A DNA stretch of 64,000 bases from Candidatus Tenebribacter davisii (GTDB taxonomy: Bacteria > Cloacimonadota > Cloacimonadia > Cloacimonadales > TCS61): positions 1 to 64,000 of the forward strand of contig JAVCCH010000166.1 in NCBI GenBank assembly GCA_030765535.1, read 5' to 3'. The position numbers and the translations under genes were made by a program. Below are positions 30,483-42,200 of this stretch, one piece after another; position 1 is the first letter of the stretch; the number at the start of each line of letters is the position of its first letter. The notes under the pieces are model-generated. The model made no database searches. It had not been told where the DNA came from and worked only from the letters and a program-made list of their open reading frames with translations.

Positions 30483-31160
30483 CTATTTTGAGGTTTCTTT
30501 TATAATTCCATTTTCCAGAATAAAACATCTATCCATTTTACTGGCTATCTCTTTACTGTGTGTGGCAATTACAAATGTCTGTCCCTGTTTTTTATTCAAT
30601 TCCATCAATAGATTTATCAATTCATCACTATGTTTCGAATCCAGATTACCAGTTGGTTCATCAGCAAAAATAATTTCCGGAGAATTTATCAGAGACCGTG
30701 CAACCGCAACTCTTTGCTGTTCACCTCCACTTAATTGACTTGGATAATGACTACGTCTATCTTCCATATCAAGAGCTTTCAGTAATTGTCTGGAGTCAAG
30801 CACACTTTTCTTAAAATCTTTTGTAGCTATAAATTTTGGCATAGCAACATTTTCTTCAGCAGTGAAATCTTCTAACAGATAATGAGATTGGAATACAAAG
30901 CCGATCTTTTTATTTCTGAATTCACTAAGCTCACTATCCTTTAGATTAATTTGTTCACCGGAAAAGAATATTTTACCTGAGTCATAACTGTCCAGCATAC
31001 CCATCATATGAAGTAAGGTACTCTTGCCACTACCAGATTCACCAGTTATAGCAATCATTTCTCCAGGATGGATCTCCAGGTCTACTCCTCTTAATACTTC
31101 AAGTTTACCTGATGCTTCATTGTAACTTTTCTTTAGTTTTTCAATTTTGATCAAACTCAA
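30483..31160 (-). CDS. lolD: ABC transporter ATP-binding protein, LolD/MacB type
   Basis: [71 protein letters not shown]. Confidence 0.88.
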   Translation of the reverse strand: MSLIKIEKLKKSYNEASGKLEVLRGVDLEIHPGEMIAITGESGSGKSTLLHMMGMLDSYDSGKIFFSGEQINLKDSELSEFRNKKIGFVFQSHYLLEDFTAEENVAMPKFIATKDFKKSVLDSRQLLKALDMEDRRSHYPSQLSGGEQQRVAVARSLINSPEIIFADEPTGNLDSKHSDELINLLMELNKKQGQTFVIATHSKEIASKMDRCFILENGIIKETSK

Positions 31161-31181
31161 TTTTCTACTCCTAATAATTTA

Positions 31182-32411
31182 TTATACTTTCCTGATTATA
31201 TTTGTAATATTCAATTTTGATATACTCTTTAAAGGGATAAGTGATGCTGTGAATACTATCAACATGGAAACCGCTAAAATAATGATCCAGCTTGTAATTC
31301 CAAACTGAACATTTATCTTATCTAAAAAATAAACATCTCCCTTTAGTACAAAAAACTTCTGCCAACTCAAAAATTTTGCAATTAGAATTCCTAATAATTG
31401 ACCAAAAGTAACAGTGAATAGAGCCAGTAACATTGTCTTGCCAATAAATATTTTCTGTAAAATTTTATTAGAAGTACCATAAGCTTTTAATATCCCAAGT
31501 TCTGTACGCTTTTCTATTATAGATGTCGATACAGAACTAACTACATTAAATGAAGCAATAAGGATAAGAAAGCTTAAAATAATAAAAATTACCCATTTTT
31601 CCATTTTTAAAAGTGAAAATAAATTACTATTAAAATCTATCCAGGAAGAGATCTGATATTTATAATCAAATTCATGCTCCCAGACATATGCAAGATAATC
31701 TGCTTTCTCGATCCAGTCAGATTTCAATTTAACTTCAACCATTGTATACTCGTTCTGCAAAGAGAGAAAATTACTCAATTTTTCTCTATCAACAAAAATG
31801 AATTTGCTGTCATATTCATACATTCCAGATCTGTAAAGTCCGGTAAGTATAAATATCTCTTCCTTTGGTTTTATTCCCATTGGTGTAACTGTAGAATTCA
31901 TTGGACTGATAAGTTTAAAACTATCACCAACTTGCAAATCTAATTCTTCAGCTAATTTATAACCAATTACTGCTGAATTCTCGGAATCAAGTTGCCAGTT
32001 ACCCTCAAAAACATTTTTCTTATATTTACTGGGAAGCTGTTGTTGTTCCCAATCAATTCCACGTACAATTGAGCCCTTTATCCTATTATCATTTGAGACC
32101 ATGGCTTGTGTGATTATAAACGCAGATGTGTTATCTACACAATCTTTCTGCTGTAATGCTTCTTCTATTTGTTTTACATCATCTGATATCAAATTCCCAT
32201 TTGTAGCATTAAAAATATAGATATGGGAATTCGTACCAAGAATTGTATCTTTCAATACCGATTCATAGCCTTCAAATATCGATAATGCAACCGTAAGAGT
32301 TGCAACAGATATTATTATGCCAATGACCATGAAAACAGAGTCAAAGCGTAACCATTCCTTTTTTGGAGATGTTATATATTTTTTTAAGAAAAATAATACT
32401 ATTTTATTCAT
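31182..32411 (-). CDS. ABC transporter permease, LolC/LolE family
   Basis: N-terminal TM plus three C-terminal TMs with FtsX motif SSVSTSIIEKRTELGILKAYGTSNKIL; large periplasmic domain. Confidence 0.88.
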   Translation of the reverse strand: MNKIVLFFLKKYITSPKKEWLRFDSVFMVIGIIISVATLTVALSIFEGYESVLKDTILGTNSHIYIFNATNGNLISDDVKQIEEALQQKDCVDNTSAFIITQAMVSNDNRIKGSIVRGIDWEQQQLPSKYKKNVFEGNWQLDSENSAVIGYKLAEELDLQVGDSFKLISPMNSTVTPMGIKPKEEIFILTGLYRSGMYEYDSKFIFVDREKLSNFLSLQNEYTMVEVKLKSDWIEKADYLAYVWEHEFDYKYQISSWIDFNSNLFSLLKMEKWVIFIILSFLILIASFNVVSSVSTSIIEKRTELGILKAYGTSNKILQKIFIGKTMLLALFTVTFGQLLGILIAKFLSWQKFFVLKGDVYFLDKINVQFGITSWIIILAVSMLIVFTASLIPLKSISKLNITNIIRKV

Positions 32412-32537
32412 TTAATGGTATCTTTTAATTATCAATTTTTCTGTCAATAGTTGAATGTTTATCCATTATAGATAAAACCTTGTCAAAATCTATCTTAATT
32501 AATTTTTTGAAAAGTAGTTGTTAGAATGGAGTTGAAA

Positions 32538-35500
32538 ATGAAAAACAAAATTATTTTAATATTAATTTTTTTAGTTTTATCCTACTCACTATGTTTAACA
32601 ATAACCCGTGAAATTCAAATTGAGAACTTTGAAAGTGGAGAAGTATCCCTTACTTCTTACCCTGATGAGGATTTTCAACCAGGCGCCTGGGAAGTAACTA
32701 CTGAGAACCCATCATCTCCGTCTTCACAATATGTTCTAAAACTTTATGGCAACACCTGGAAAGTTGAAGCGATTGAACCAGTAATAATAGATTCAAATGA
32801 TGTGTGGGAAGTTTCCTGTTTTATAGAAAATAAAGGTGAAATCCAGGGATTTGGGGTAAGTGACGGTACGAATGAATTACTCTATTCTTTTGATGGTTTG
32901 GAAGAAATGAACATTGAAGAATGGATCCCGGTATATCAAGGTGCTTTTAGTGAAAATGAATGGCATATATATCAACTTCCTATAGCTGATGACTGGCTTG
33001 CCTGGTTTGAATATCTTCCCGAGATCTCGGAAATAATATTTATAAATGATAATGATGCCGGCAGCGGAATTGTATATTTTGATAATATTTTTGATATTTC
33101 AGATGATCTGCCGATATCACCAGAAGTTGAAATAACATTCGAAATTGGAACTGTTTATTTAAATGAGGATGATCTGCGCAGTGTAAATGTCCAATTTTAT
33201 AGTGAAGTTACTGATCCTGATAGTGATGAACATGAGTTTCTCTGGTATTTTGGTGATGATTCTATCAGTATCCAGCAAAATCCAGTGCATACCTTTATTG
33301 TCGAAGATGATCATTTATACACAATTCAGCTTCAAGTTACAGATGATTCCTTCCATGAAGGTTATGCTACCTGTCAGGTTGAAGTTGATGAAGGACCTTC
33401 ATCTTTTCCGCTAACTATAAATTTTGTGGGTGATATTATGCTGGCACGAGGATATGAAAATAGTATAATCCCTAATCTGGGTGTTGAAGCTATTTTTGAA
33501 CCAACCTTACCTATCCTGGGAGAAGATGCCGATATTACCGATGCAAACTTGGAATGTCCGCTTACGACCTATAATATTCATCATCCGACGAAAACGATCT
33601 TTTTCAAGGGAAACCCGGCAAATGCTGCAGGACTGGCTTTTGCAGGTATAGATCTGGTTTGCCTGGCAAATAATCATACAAATGACTATATGCTGGAAGG
33701 TATGCAGGAGACGCAAAATACTCTCGATCAATATGGTATCCGATATTCTGGAGCTGGTGCTGATTCTTATGAAGCGTATAAACCATTATTCTATTCCAAA
33801 AAAGGAGTGAATCTTGCTTTCTTGCGCTCTAGTGATAGAACAGGGCAATATAATAATTATCAGCCATATCTTCAAGCTGGTTTTAATAAATTCGGATTCG
33901 CCTATATGACACCCTATTATATTACAGAACAAATTAATGCAGTACAGGATAATGCAGATCTGATCATTGTGGAAACTCATTCGGGAAGTGAATACTCTAC
34001 TACTCCTGGAGCTAACTATGACTATACCGATGTTTTTAACGGTTGGAATGAAAAAGATTTTGCTGAAGATGAAGATTATACTCCAAGAATTGATATCCCC
34101 CATATGTGGGATATTGAAATCAGACATCATATGATAGATTCCGGTGCTGACCTGGTAATTTGTCATCATCCCCATGTGATACAGGCTGTTGAAGTATATA
34201 ATGGTAAGCTTATTGCTCATTCACTGGGCAATTTCGCCTTTGATCTTAACTATTTTGAAACTTTCCCATCTATGATCTTAAAAGCTTCAATTGATGAGGA
34301 TGGATTTAACTCCTTTTGTTTAAAACCGGTTTTTATAGATGATTATATCCCGCAAATTGCTACTGGTGAATTAGGTAAACACATTTTAAACTACATAAAA
34401 ATGAAATCTAAAGAGGTGAACACATATTTAAGTATTGATCCTGTAGAAATGCAGGCTAATATCATTCTTGATACTTTGAGTATGCTTATAGAGAATGAGC
34501 AATACAGTGAAAACCTTGAATTTACTTTTAATGGAAATGAATATATTTCTCAAGTTATCAAATTACCGGAATGGGGTGATATTTCCAGTATAGATGAGAT
34601 AACAAATGGAAATGATTTTGATTTCAGAGTTGGAAGAGAACTCGTCTGGTTTGGCAATTACGAAGATGAGGGAGCCTCAGTTTGGAACATTAACAGCAAC
34701 GATGAATGGCTTGATGATAGTGAGTTCTATGAAGGCGAACTTGCTTTATGTATTCATCAAAATGCAGCCAATGGCTACAATATTATCACAAACCTGGAAA
34801 ATCGGATGAAAAGAAGATCTGATGGTGAATATTCAATTCATGGATATGTAAAAACCGAAAACTGTGAAGGTGCATTGGTTCAGGCGAGATTTTATAATGC
34901 CAGAACAGGTGGCAGTTTGTTAGGATCGGATAATTTTGAAGCAGTTAGCGGCGAAACTGATTGGACCTATTATGCTTCAGAAATAGAAGTACCTGGTAAT
35001 ACAACTTACTTTGATATTGTAACAAATAATGATCCCCCGATTTCAGGAGATTCTTATGCCTGGTTCGATAATGTCGGTTTGATCGAATGGGAAGACTGGC
35101 AACCAAAAACCAGCATGCCGGATCCAGTAGTAAATCCTAACGATTATTATTATTTGCAAATACGAATTGATAATATGCCACTTAATTCTGTCGCTCATTT
35201 TACTCATACTTCTTACGAAACTAACCCTGTTTCAATTGAAAACAATGAAGTTCCAACTACTAAAAATGCAATATTGCATTCTAATTATCCCAACCCATTT
35301 AATCCTGACACAAATATCAGATTTACACTAAAAGAAACTGGAAAGACAAAAATAACAATGTTCAATATTAAAGGGCAAAAGGTTAAAACTCTTATTAATG
35401 AAGAACTATTAGCAGGTTCTTATATCATTGATTGGAATGGAACAAATTCACAGAATAAAAAAGTATCTTCTGGAATTTACTTTTATAAAATGGAATACAA

Positions 35501-35543
35501 AGAAAAATTAATAGATGCAAAAAAATGTCTTTTATTAAAATAA
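32538..35543 (+). CDS. Secreted CapA-family metallophosphoesterase-like protein with PKD domain and T9SS-type C-terminal domain (start refined to 32538)
   Basis: Signal peptide; PKD ...FLWYFGDDSISIQQNPVHTF; CapA core LTINFVGDIMLARGYE, ANLECPLTT, LANNHTNDYM, DLVICHHPHVIQAVEVYNGKLIAHSLGNFAFD; NYPNPFNPDTNIRFTL...GIYFYKM. Confidence 0.9.
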   Translation: MKNKIILILIFLVLSYSLCLTITREIQIENFESGEVSLTSYPDEDFQPGAWEVTTENPSSPSSQYVLKLYGNTWKVEAIEPVIIDSNDVWEVSCFIENKGEIQGFGVSDGTNELLYSFDGLEEMNIEEWIPVYQGAFSENEWHIYQLPIADDWLAWFEYLPEISEIIFINDNDAGSGIVYFDNIFDISDDLPISPEVEITFEIGTVYLNEDDLRSVNVQFYSEVTDPDSDEHEFLWYFGDDSISIQQNPVHTFIVEDDHLYTIQLQVTDDSFHEGYATCQVEVDEGPSSFPLTINFVGDIMLARGYENSIIPNLGVEAIFEPTLPILGEDADITDANLECPLTTYNIHHPTKTIFFKGNPANAAGLAFAGIDLVCLANNHTNDYMLEGMQETQNTLDQYGIRYSGAGADSYEAYKPLFYSKKGVNLAFLRSSDRTGQYNNYQPYLQAGFNKFGFAYMTPYYITEQINAVQDNADLIIVETHSGSEYSTTPGANYDYTDVFNGWNEKDFAEDEDYTPRIDIPHMWDIEIRHHMIDSGADLVICHHPHVIQAVEVYNGKLIAHSLGNFAFDLNYFETFPSMILKASIDEDGFNSFCLKPVFIDDYIPQIATGELGKHILNYIKMKSKEVNTYLSIDPVEMQANIILDTLSMLIENEQYSENLEFTFNGNEYISQVIKLPEWGDISSIDEITNGNDFDFRVGRELVWFGNYEDEGASVWNINSNDEWLDDSEFYEGELALCIHQNAANGYNIITNLENRMKRRSDGEYSIHGYVKTENCEGALVQARFYNARTGGSLLGSDNFEAVSGETDWTYYASEIEVPGNTTYFDIVTNNDPPISGDSYAWFDNVGLIEWEDWQPKTSMPDPVVNPNDYYYLQIRIDNMPLNSVAHFTHTSYETNPVSIENNEVPTTKNAILHSNYPNPFNPDTNIRFTLKETGKTKITMFNIKGQKVKTLINEELLAGSYIIDWNGTNSQNKKVSSGIYFYKMEYKEKLIDAKKCLLLK

Positions 35544-35589
35544 AACAAATATTGTAATATTAGATAACAATTAATTTTACTGGTATATC

Positions 35590-35605
35590 TGGCTCATTTT
35601 TTGCA
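35590..35605 (+). promoter_or_regulatory. Candidate sigma-54 (-24/-12) promoter TGGCTCATTTTTTGCA
   Basis: Matches TGGCACGnnnnTTGCW with correct spacing and 2 mismatches; ATG 34 nt downstream; rpoN present at 6377-7834. Confidence 0.55.
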
Positions 35606-35638
35606 TTAAAATATCATATTAAAATAAAAGGATTAAAA

Positions 35639-38600
35639 ATGAAATTATTTATTACATTGATATTGTTATCATTTATCATATTTAGTACTGCAATTGATCT
35701 TGATTTTTCAGGAGATCAGATCATTATTTCAGGAGATTTTGATAAAATTGAATTTACTGAAAAATTAACACAGAATATCACATTTACACAATTAAATCTT
35801 AGAAACTGCAGACCAACCGGAAAAATCGGTGAACCTGAATTACCGATTTTCTCACAACTTATCGAACTACCAAACACTGGAAATTATAAACTAGATAATA
35901 TCTCATATAATGAAGAAATTATTGAACTTGGAAATTCAGTTTTGCCTTGCGGTCTGCTTGATGATCATGATATTAATTTATCTGAATATCAAAGTGATAA
36001 ATGGATCCCTGAAGAGATAGTTACAATAAGTGATCCAAATATTATGGGTGCGTATCGATTCACACAAATTGCTGTATCACCCATACAATATAATCCAGTC
36101 CAAAATAAATTAAAGATTCTAAAAGACATTGATATTAATTTATCTTTAGATACCAATATATTAAAAAATCCAAAATTGAAAGAAAATAAGATCAATTCAT
36201 TTTCAAGCTTATCCGCAACAATAATTCCAGGCAGCAGACCCAGGATTTCAGACCAGAAAGGGCAATATCTTTTTATTATACAAGATGATACAGCACCTAT
36301 GTTAGAGCCACTTCTTCGCTGGAAGGAAAAACTTGGTTATACAACCAGAGTTGCAACTTTATCAGAAACAGGATCTGATTCCGGCGCTATTAAAAACTTC
36401 ATTCAAAATGCCTATGATAATTGGGAAACTCCTCCAGAATATGTTGTTTTAGTAGGCGATGTTGATGGTCCTATTTCTGTCCCTTCATTTTATGTTGAAG
36501 GCTATTTAACTCCCTGGGTTGTAAGTGATCACAAATATTCAATCCTCGAAGGTGAGGATTATTTCCCTGATGTGCTTGTTGGACGCTTATCTGTACGTTC
36601 ACAATTGCAGTTAAATACAATCATCAGCAAAATCATAAACTATGAAAGTAATCCGTTTATTGAAAATAACTGGCAGAAAAAAGCACTAATGATGGCTTAT
36701 GTCGATACCTGGTCGGAGTTCTATTCCGCTAGAGAAACAGTCATGGAAGTTCGCACTAAATTACTGGATTTTGAATTTACGGTTGTAGATACATTTATCT
36801 CACCCTACCAAAGTGGAATATCAAATTTAAAAAATATGATAAATGATGGTTACACTTTCTTGAATTATCGTGGTTTTGGAGGTCCCAGTTATTGGTCGGG
36901 TCATTATGGTGCAATGTTTGATATCAATGCAATTGGAAGTTTAAATAATGGTTTTAAGTTGCCAATGGTAACAAGCATTGTTTGCGGTGGAGGAGATTTT
37001 GGCAGCACAAATTACCCTACCTGTTTTGGAGAAACTTGGCTTACTGCAGGTTCACCCTCTAATCCAAAAGGAGCAATTGGCTTTATCGGACCAAGTGAAC
37101 ACGATACAAAAACTCCTTTTAATAACACAAATGATATGGGAATCTACCAGGGAATTACACAAGAGGGAGTAACCAGATGCGGTGAAATGATGCTGCGTGG
37201 TAAGATGGAACTTTATAATAACTATCCAAATTGTCATAATTGGGGAAATGCACTGAATTCAGATCAATTCTATTTTTTTGTTTACAATCTCTTAGGAGAT
37301 CCAGGTCTGCAGATCCTTACTGACACTCCTAAAGATTTTGATATATATATTCCTGATGAAATTCCTTCCGGTTCTAACTTCCTGGAAATTCAAATCGAAC
37401 TAAATGATGAGGATAGATCAGGTTTTACAATTGCAATTACTAATTCTGACAGTTTAATAACAACAGGTATCACCGATGTTTCGGGAATTGCAGCTATTCC
37501 AATTGATCTTACAGCAGGTGCTTATGAAGTTACAGCTTCAAAATATCTGTTTATCCCAGTAACATACGTATTATCGGTTGTAGAAGCAGAAATTGTACGG
37601 GTTGATGAATATAGTTGTTCTGGAATAATTCCGGGTGAGGCTGTAAGTATTATCGTCAGTATCCATAATTCCAGTAATACCCAAGCTAATAACTTGGAAA
37701 TTGAGCTATCAACAGAAGAAGATTTTATTGAAATTGTTACTGGTTCTTCGGCCATCGCATCTCTTGATGCAAATGAATACACAACCTGTAATTTTGAAAT
37801 TGAATTAGATCATTCCTGGCAAGATGGAATTAATGGTGGTCTCTTCTTAAATATTTCTTCTGATCTAGGCGAAAATGATTTCTTTATGCCCATAGAAATT
37901 ATATCTCCACAATTTACAATTTCAGATTTCATAATTGATGAACCTAATGGAAACTTGCTGCAGAATTCAAATTCTACTTTCAATCTGGAAATTCTAAATA
38001 GTGGGAACTTTGATGCTGACGAAACTATAATTGAGATGATCGCTATGTCAGATAATTTTGAAGTCATTAATGCCGAAACAATTTGTCCAACAATTCAAAC
38101 TGGACAAACTGGACTAATTGAATCATTTTTTGAGATCGCAATAGATGACGCGATCTCCGGTGAATTAGCCAAATTTAAATTTATAATTACTAATAGCGGA
38201 AACGTATTGCAGGAAATTACTTATTCCTATCCAATTGGTGAAATATCGGAGGAAAGTCCTACTTTTTGTGATCAGGATTATATTGCAATAGAATCATCTG
38301 ACATCGGTAACTTCACTGCCCCAATTTATGATTGGATAGAGATCAATCCTTCTGCCGGCGGACAAGGCAGCATTATTCAAGGTGGAAGTGTTAATGGCTC
38401 TGACGGTTTTACCAAAACAATAGATCTGCCTTTTGATTTTCAATATTTTGGAATGATTTATGATGAGATTTCTGTTTGTTCTAATGGTTGGATTTCAATG
38501 GGAGATACTGACCGTGTGTTTTTCAGGAATAAAAATATTCCTTCAGGAGTAGGTGCAAAAGCCATGATCGCACCTTTCTGGGATAATCTAATTAATGGTT

Positions 38601-39244
38601 CTGTTTATTCCTATTATGATGATTCTCAAAATATTTTTATCATAGAATGGTCAAACTGCAGGAACTATCACAGCTATTCTTATGAGACTTTCCAGGTTGT
38701 TTTCTATGATCTGATTTACTATCCATCAATAAACGGCAATGGTGATATCCTATTCCAATATAACCAAGTACAAAATAATGATAGTTCCGATAATTATGCA
38801 ACAATTGGTATAGAAAACGAAACACAAACAAATGGATTACTAATAACTTTTGCTAATATTTATGCCCCAACAGCCCATGAACTAGAATCAGAAACTGCAA
38901 TTTTATTCACAGCAAATGGTGATTCACAGGTTAATGTTGATCAAGAACTTACTATGAACATTCCTACTCTTTATCAGAATTATCCAAATCCCTTTAATCC
39001 AACAACAACGATATCATTTTCATTAACTTCTCAAAATTCTGAAAAAGTAGAATTAACAGTTTATAATCTAAAAGGGCAGAAAGTGAAACAACTTATTAGC
39101 AATCAACTACCAGTTGGTCAGTATTCTATTGTTTGGAACGGTACAGATTTGAATGATCAACCTGTATCTTCAGGAGTATATTTCTATAAATTGGCAGCTG
39201 ATGGTAAAACAATAGCCACTAGAAAATGTTTATTATTAAAATAA
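35639..39244 (+). CDS. Gingipain-like (peptidase C25) secreted protein with T9SS-type C-terminal domain
   Basis: YLFIIQDDTAPMLEPLLRWKEKLGYTTRVATL..., YVVLVGDVDG, DYFPDVLVGRLSV, FLNYRGFGGPSYW, TSIVCGGGDFGSTNYPTCFGETWL; NYPNPFNPTTTISFSL C-terminus. Confidence 0.9.
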   Translation: MKLFITLILLSFIIFSTAIDLDFSGDQIIISGDFDKIEFTEKLTQNITFTQLNLRNCRPTGKIGEPELPIFSQLIELPNTGNYKLDNISYNEEIIELGNSVLPCGLLDDHDINLSEYQSDKWIPEEIVTISDPNIMGAYRFTQIAVSPIQYNPVQNKLKILKDIDINLSLDTNILKNPKLKENKINSFSSLSATIIPGSRPRISDQKGQYLFIIQDDTAPMLEPLLRWKEKLGYTTRVATLSETGSDSGAIKNFIQNAYDNWETPPEYVVLVGDVDGPISVPSFYVEGYLTPWVVSDHKYSILEGEDYFPDVLVGRLSVRSQLQLNTIISKIINYESNPFIENNWQKKALMMAYVDTWSEFYSARETVMEVRTKLLDFEFTVVDTFISPYQSGISNLKNMINDGYTFLNYRGFGGPSYWSGHYGAMFDINAIGSLNNGFKLPMVTSIVCGGGDFGSTNYPTCFGETWLTAGSPSNPKGAIGFIGPSEHDTKTPFNNTNDMGIYQGITQEGVTRCGEMMLRGKMELYNNYPNCHNWGNALNSDQFYFFVYNLLGDPGLQILTDTPKDFDIYIPDEIPSGSNFLEIQIELNDEDRSGFTIAITNSDSLITTGITDVSGIAAIPIDLTAGAYEVTASKYLFIPVTYVLSVVEAEIVRVDEYSCSGIIPGEAVSIIVSIHNSSNTQANNLEIELSTEEDFIEIVTGSSAIASLDANEYTTCNFEIELDHSWQDGINGGLFLNISSDLGENDFFMPIEIISPQFTISDFIIDEPNGNLLQNSNSTFNLEILNSGNFDADETIIEMIAMSDNFEVINAETICPTIQTGQTGLIESFFEIAIDDAISGELAKFKFIITNSGNVLQEITYSYPIGEISEESPTFCDQDYIAIESSDIGNFTAPIYDWIEINPSAGGQGSIIQGGSVNGSDGFTKTIDLPFDFQYFGMIYDEISVCSNGWISMGDTDRVFFRNKNIPSGVGAKAMIAPFWDNLINGSVYSYYDDSQNIFIIEWSNCRNYHSYSYETFQVVFYDLIYYPSINGNGDILFQYNQVQNNDSSDNYATIGIENETQTNGLLITFANIYAPTAHELESETAILFTANGDSQVNVDQELTMNIPTLYQNYPNPFNPTTTISFSLTSQNSEKVELTVYNLKGQKVKQLISNQLPVGQYSIVWNGTDLNDQPVSSGVYFYKLAADGKTIATRKCLLLK

Positions 39245-39260
39245 TTTGCGGGGTGTTTTT

Positions 39261-42200
39261 TTGAAGAAGATTATACTTATACTTAGTTTATTGATAATAT
39301 TTTTGCAACTTGTTGGATTGGAATTTTCAGAAATTGGTAACTCATTTCAGGTCAGCGGAAGTTTTGAAATTGAACAGATCAAAACTATTCAATCTAAAGA
39401 TAAAACTTATAACAGTATCATTATTTCTGAATGTAAAAGTAGTATGGTCTCAAATTATTTTGAACTACCAATATATTCAAAATTAGTTTCTCTCCCAAGT
39501 ACTGGAAATTATAAGTGTTCTCAGCTTGAATATGATTATGATGAAATTGTGCTTTCCAATAAAATTGCACATGTAAATGATTCTGAACAGGAACTTTTTA
39601 CTCTCAATAAATGGATCCCAGAGAATATTGTTTCCATTGGAAAACCAGTAATAATGCGTGGAAACAGATTTTCTCAAATTTCTATTTCCCCTATTCAATA
39701 CAATCCAAAACTGAATGCGATTAGACTTATCAAAGACGTTCAACTAGAATTTGAAATTGATCAATCTGACTTCAGAAATCCTCTAACAAAAATTATTACA
39801 TCAACTTCATTCAATAAGATTGCATCGGAAAGGATTCTCGGTGCGAAGAACATTACACGTTCAACCGGAGGAAAATATCTTTTTATTGCACCAAGTAGTG
39901 TTGAGAACATTTTACAACCACTTCTTCGCTGGAAGGAAAAGCTTGGTTTTAAAGCAAAATTAGCTTTTCTTGAAGATATTGGTAATACAGCTGAAGATGT
40001 AAAAGCATATCTACAAAATGCCTATGATAACTGGGAGTTCCCACCGGAATTTGTTGTTTTGGTTGGAGACGTAACAGGTGCAATTCAATGTCCTGCTTTT
40101 TATGTGGAAGGATCCTGGATGCCTTGGAATGTAAGTGATCATAATTATACATTACTTGATGGAGAGGATTATTTCCCTGACATTTTTATCGGAAGACTGT
40201 CTGTTCAAAGTCAAATGGAATTAAGGACTATTGTTTCAAAAATAAAAAACTATGAACGGAATCCATTTATGGAGATCCCCTGGCAAAAACGTGCTTTAAT
40301 GGTTGGACTTGTCGAAGCATGGAATGGGTACTCCCAACGTGAAACTTTGATGGGAATCCGAAACAAACTTCTGGATTTTGAATATGCTGTAGTGGATACA
40401 TTTATAAATCCGTGGCAGCAAGGACAAACCATGCTGGCAAACTCTATAAGTGAAGGTGAATCATTTATCTGTTATCGTGGAGCTGGATCTCCTTCCTATT
40501 GGAGTGGTTCCCCGGGTGTTATGTTCACAAGTGATAACATTGAACTATTGACGAATGGTTTCATGCTGCCAATGGTTACCAGTATGACATGCGCCGGTGG
40601 TGATTTTGCTAGTGAGCAATACTCAACCTGCTTTGGTGAAAAATGGCTTGTAAGTGGAAGTCCAGCAGTTCCTAAGGGCGCAATCGGATTCATCGGGCCA
40701 AGTGAATATGATACAAAAACCTGGTTCAATAATGCAAATGCGATGGGTATTTATCAGGGAGTTACCCAGGAAGGATTATTCCGTTGCGGTGAAATACTGC
40801 TGCGAGGTAAGATGGAACTTTATATTAATTACCCGCAAAGTCATGCCTGGGGTAATGCCTCAAATTCAGATCAGTTCTATTTTTATGTTTATAATCTATT
40901 GGGTGATCCCGGATTACAAATCCTTACTGATATTCCAAAAGAATTGGAACTCAACTTTACTGCATCTATTCCCTCTTCTGCTAATTTTATTGAAGCGCAA
41001 ATTGATATTGAGGAAGACGATCTTTCAGGATTCACAATTGCGATAACTTCTGAAGATAGCCTAATAACAACAGGAATCACAAATGCCAGCGGAATTGCTG
41101 ATATACCTCTAGATCTCCCTGCTGGAAACTATGAGATTACGGCTTCTAAATATTGTTATATCCCCAAGACAAGTGAGCTTGAAGTAAATTCAGATATAGA
41201 TATTATCTTGGAAAATTATTCGTTTCCAAATCAATTAATATCCGGGCAAAACGGTTCTTTAGAATTTACAATTTCAAATCCTGGAACGTCTAATATTGAA
41301 GATATTACAATAACACCAATCTGTGACAATGAGCATATTTCTTTCATCTCTGAACCAATTTTACTGGATATCCTTGAAGTCGGTCAAAATTATTCTGATC
41401 TATTTGAAATTGAAGTCTCTGAAAGTTGGGTTAACGGAGATGATATCCAGATATTTTTAAATATCACTTCTAATAATGAAGATTATGTATTTTTGGTCTC
41501 CACAATTATTTCATCACCTGAACTCGTTATTTCTGAATTCTTGGTTCAAAATTCAACTCAGTGTTTATTGCAAAATCAAACAGTAGATGTTATTATCGAA
41601 CTTCTAAATTGCAGTGAGTATGAAACAGGAGTTTTTCAAACTGAATTAACCTGTATAAATGAAAATGCTATCGTTGAAGATGCTGTATTCAATTTCAGCA
41701 GCATACTGCAAAATGAAACAGGATCCGGTAATTTTACCATAACACCAGAAAACGTGAACTCAGGTGAAATTGCCCAATTTAATTTAATAATAACTGGGAA
41801 TGATAATGCGCTTCAGAGCATCAACTTTAATTTCCCGATCGGGATTATTGATTCTACCAGTATCACATTTTGTGAAAATGGTTATTTTGCAATTGAATCG
41901 AGTGATATTGGTAACTTTAGTGCCCCTGAATATGATTGGATAGAGATCGATCCAACCCATGGTGGAGACGGCTCGTTACTTGATCCCGATCATACAACAA
42001 TGAACGGATTTGCAAAATTTATTCCTCTTCCATTCCAAATTAATTATTTCGGAATCTTTTATGATAATATCTCAATTTGTTCCAATGGATATATTTCCAT
42101 GGAAACAACTCCTCTCATTTTTCAAAGAAATCGCAATATCCCTTCTGGAGTTGGAACCTCCGGTATGATCGCTCCTTTCTGGGATAATCTTTATGATGGA

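Noticed and set aside
33786-34220. 144-aa minus-strand ORF opposite the CapA domain
   Set aside because: Antisense shadow ORF.
40654-41046. 130-aa plus-strand ORF in another frame of the second C25 gene
   Set aside because: Overlaps catalytic-domain coding sequence in a different frame; no signal or motif.
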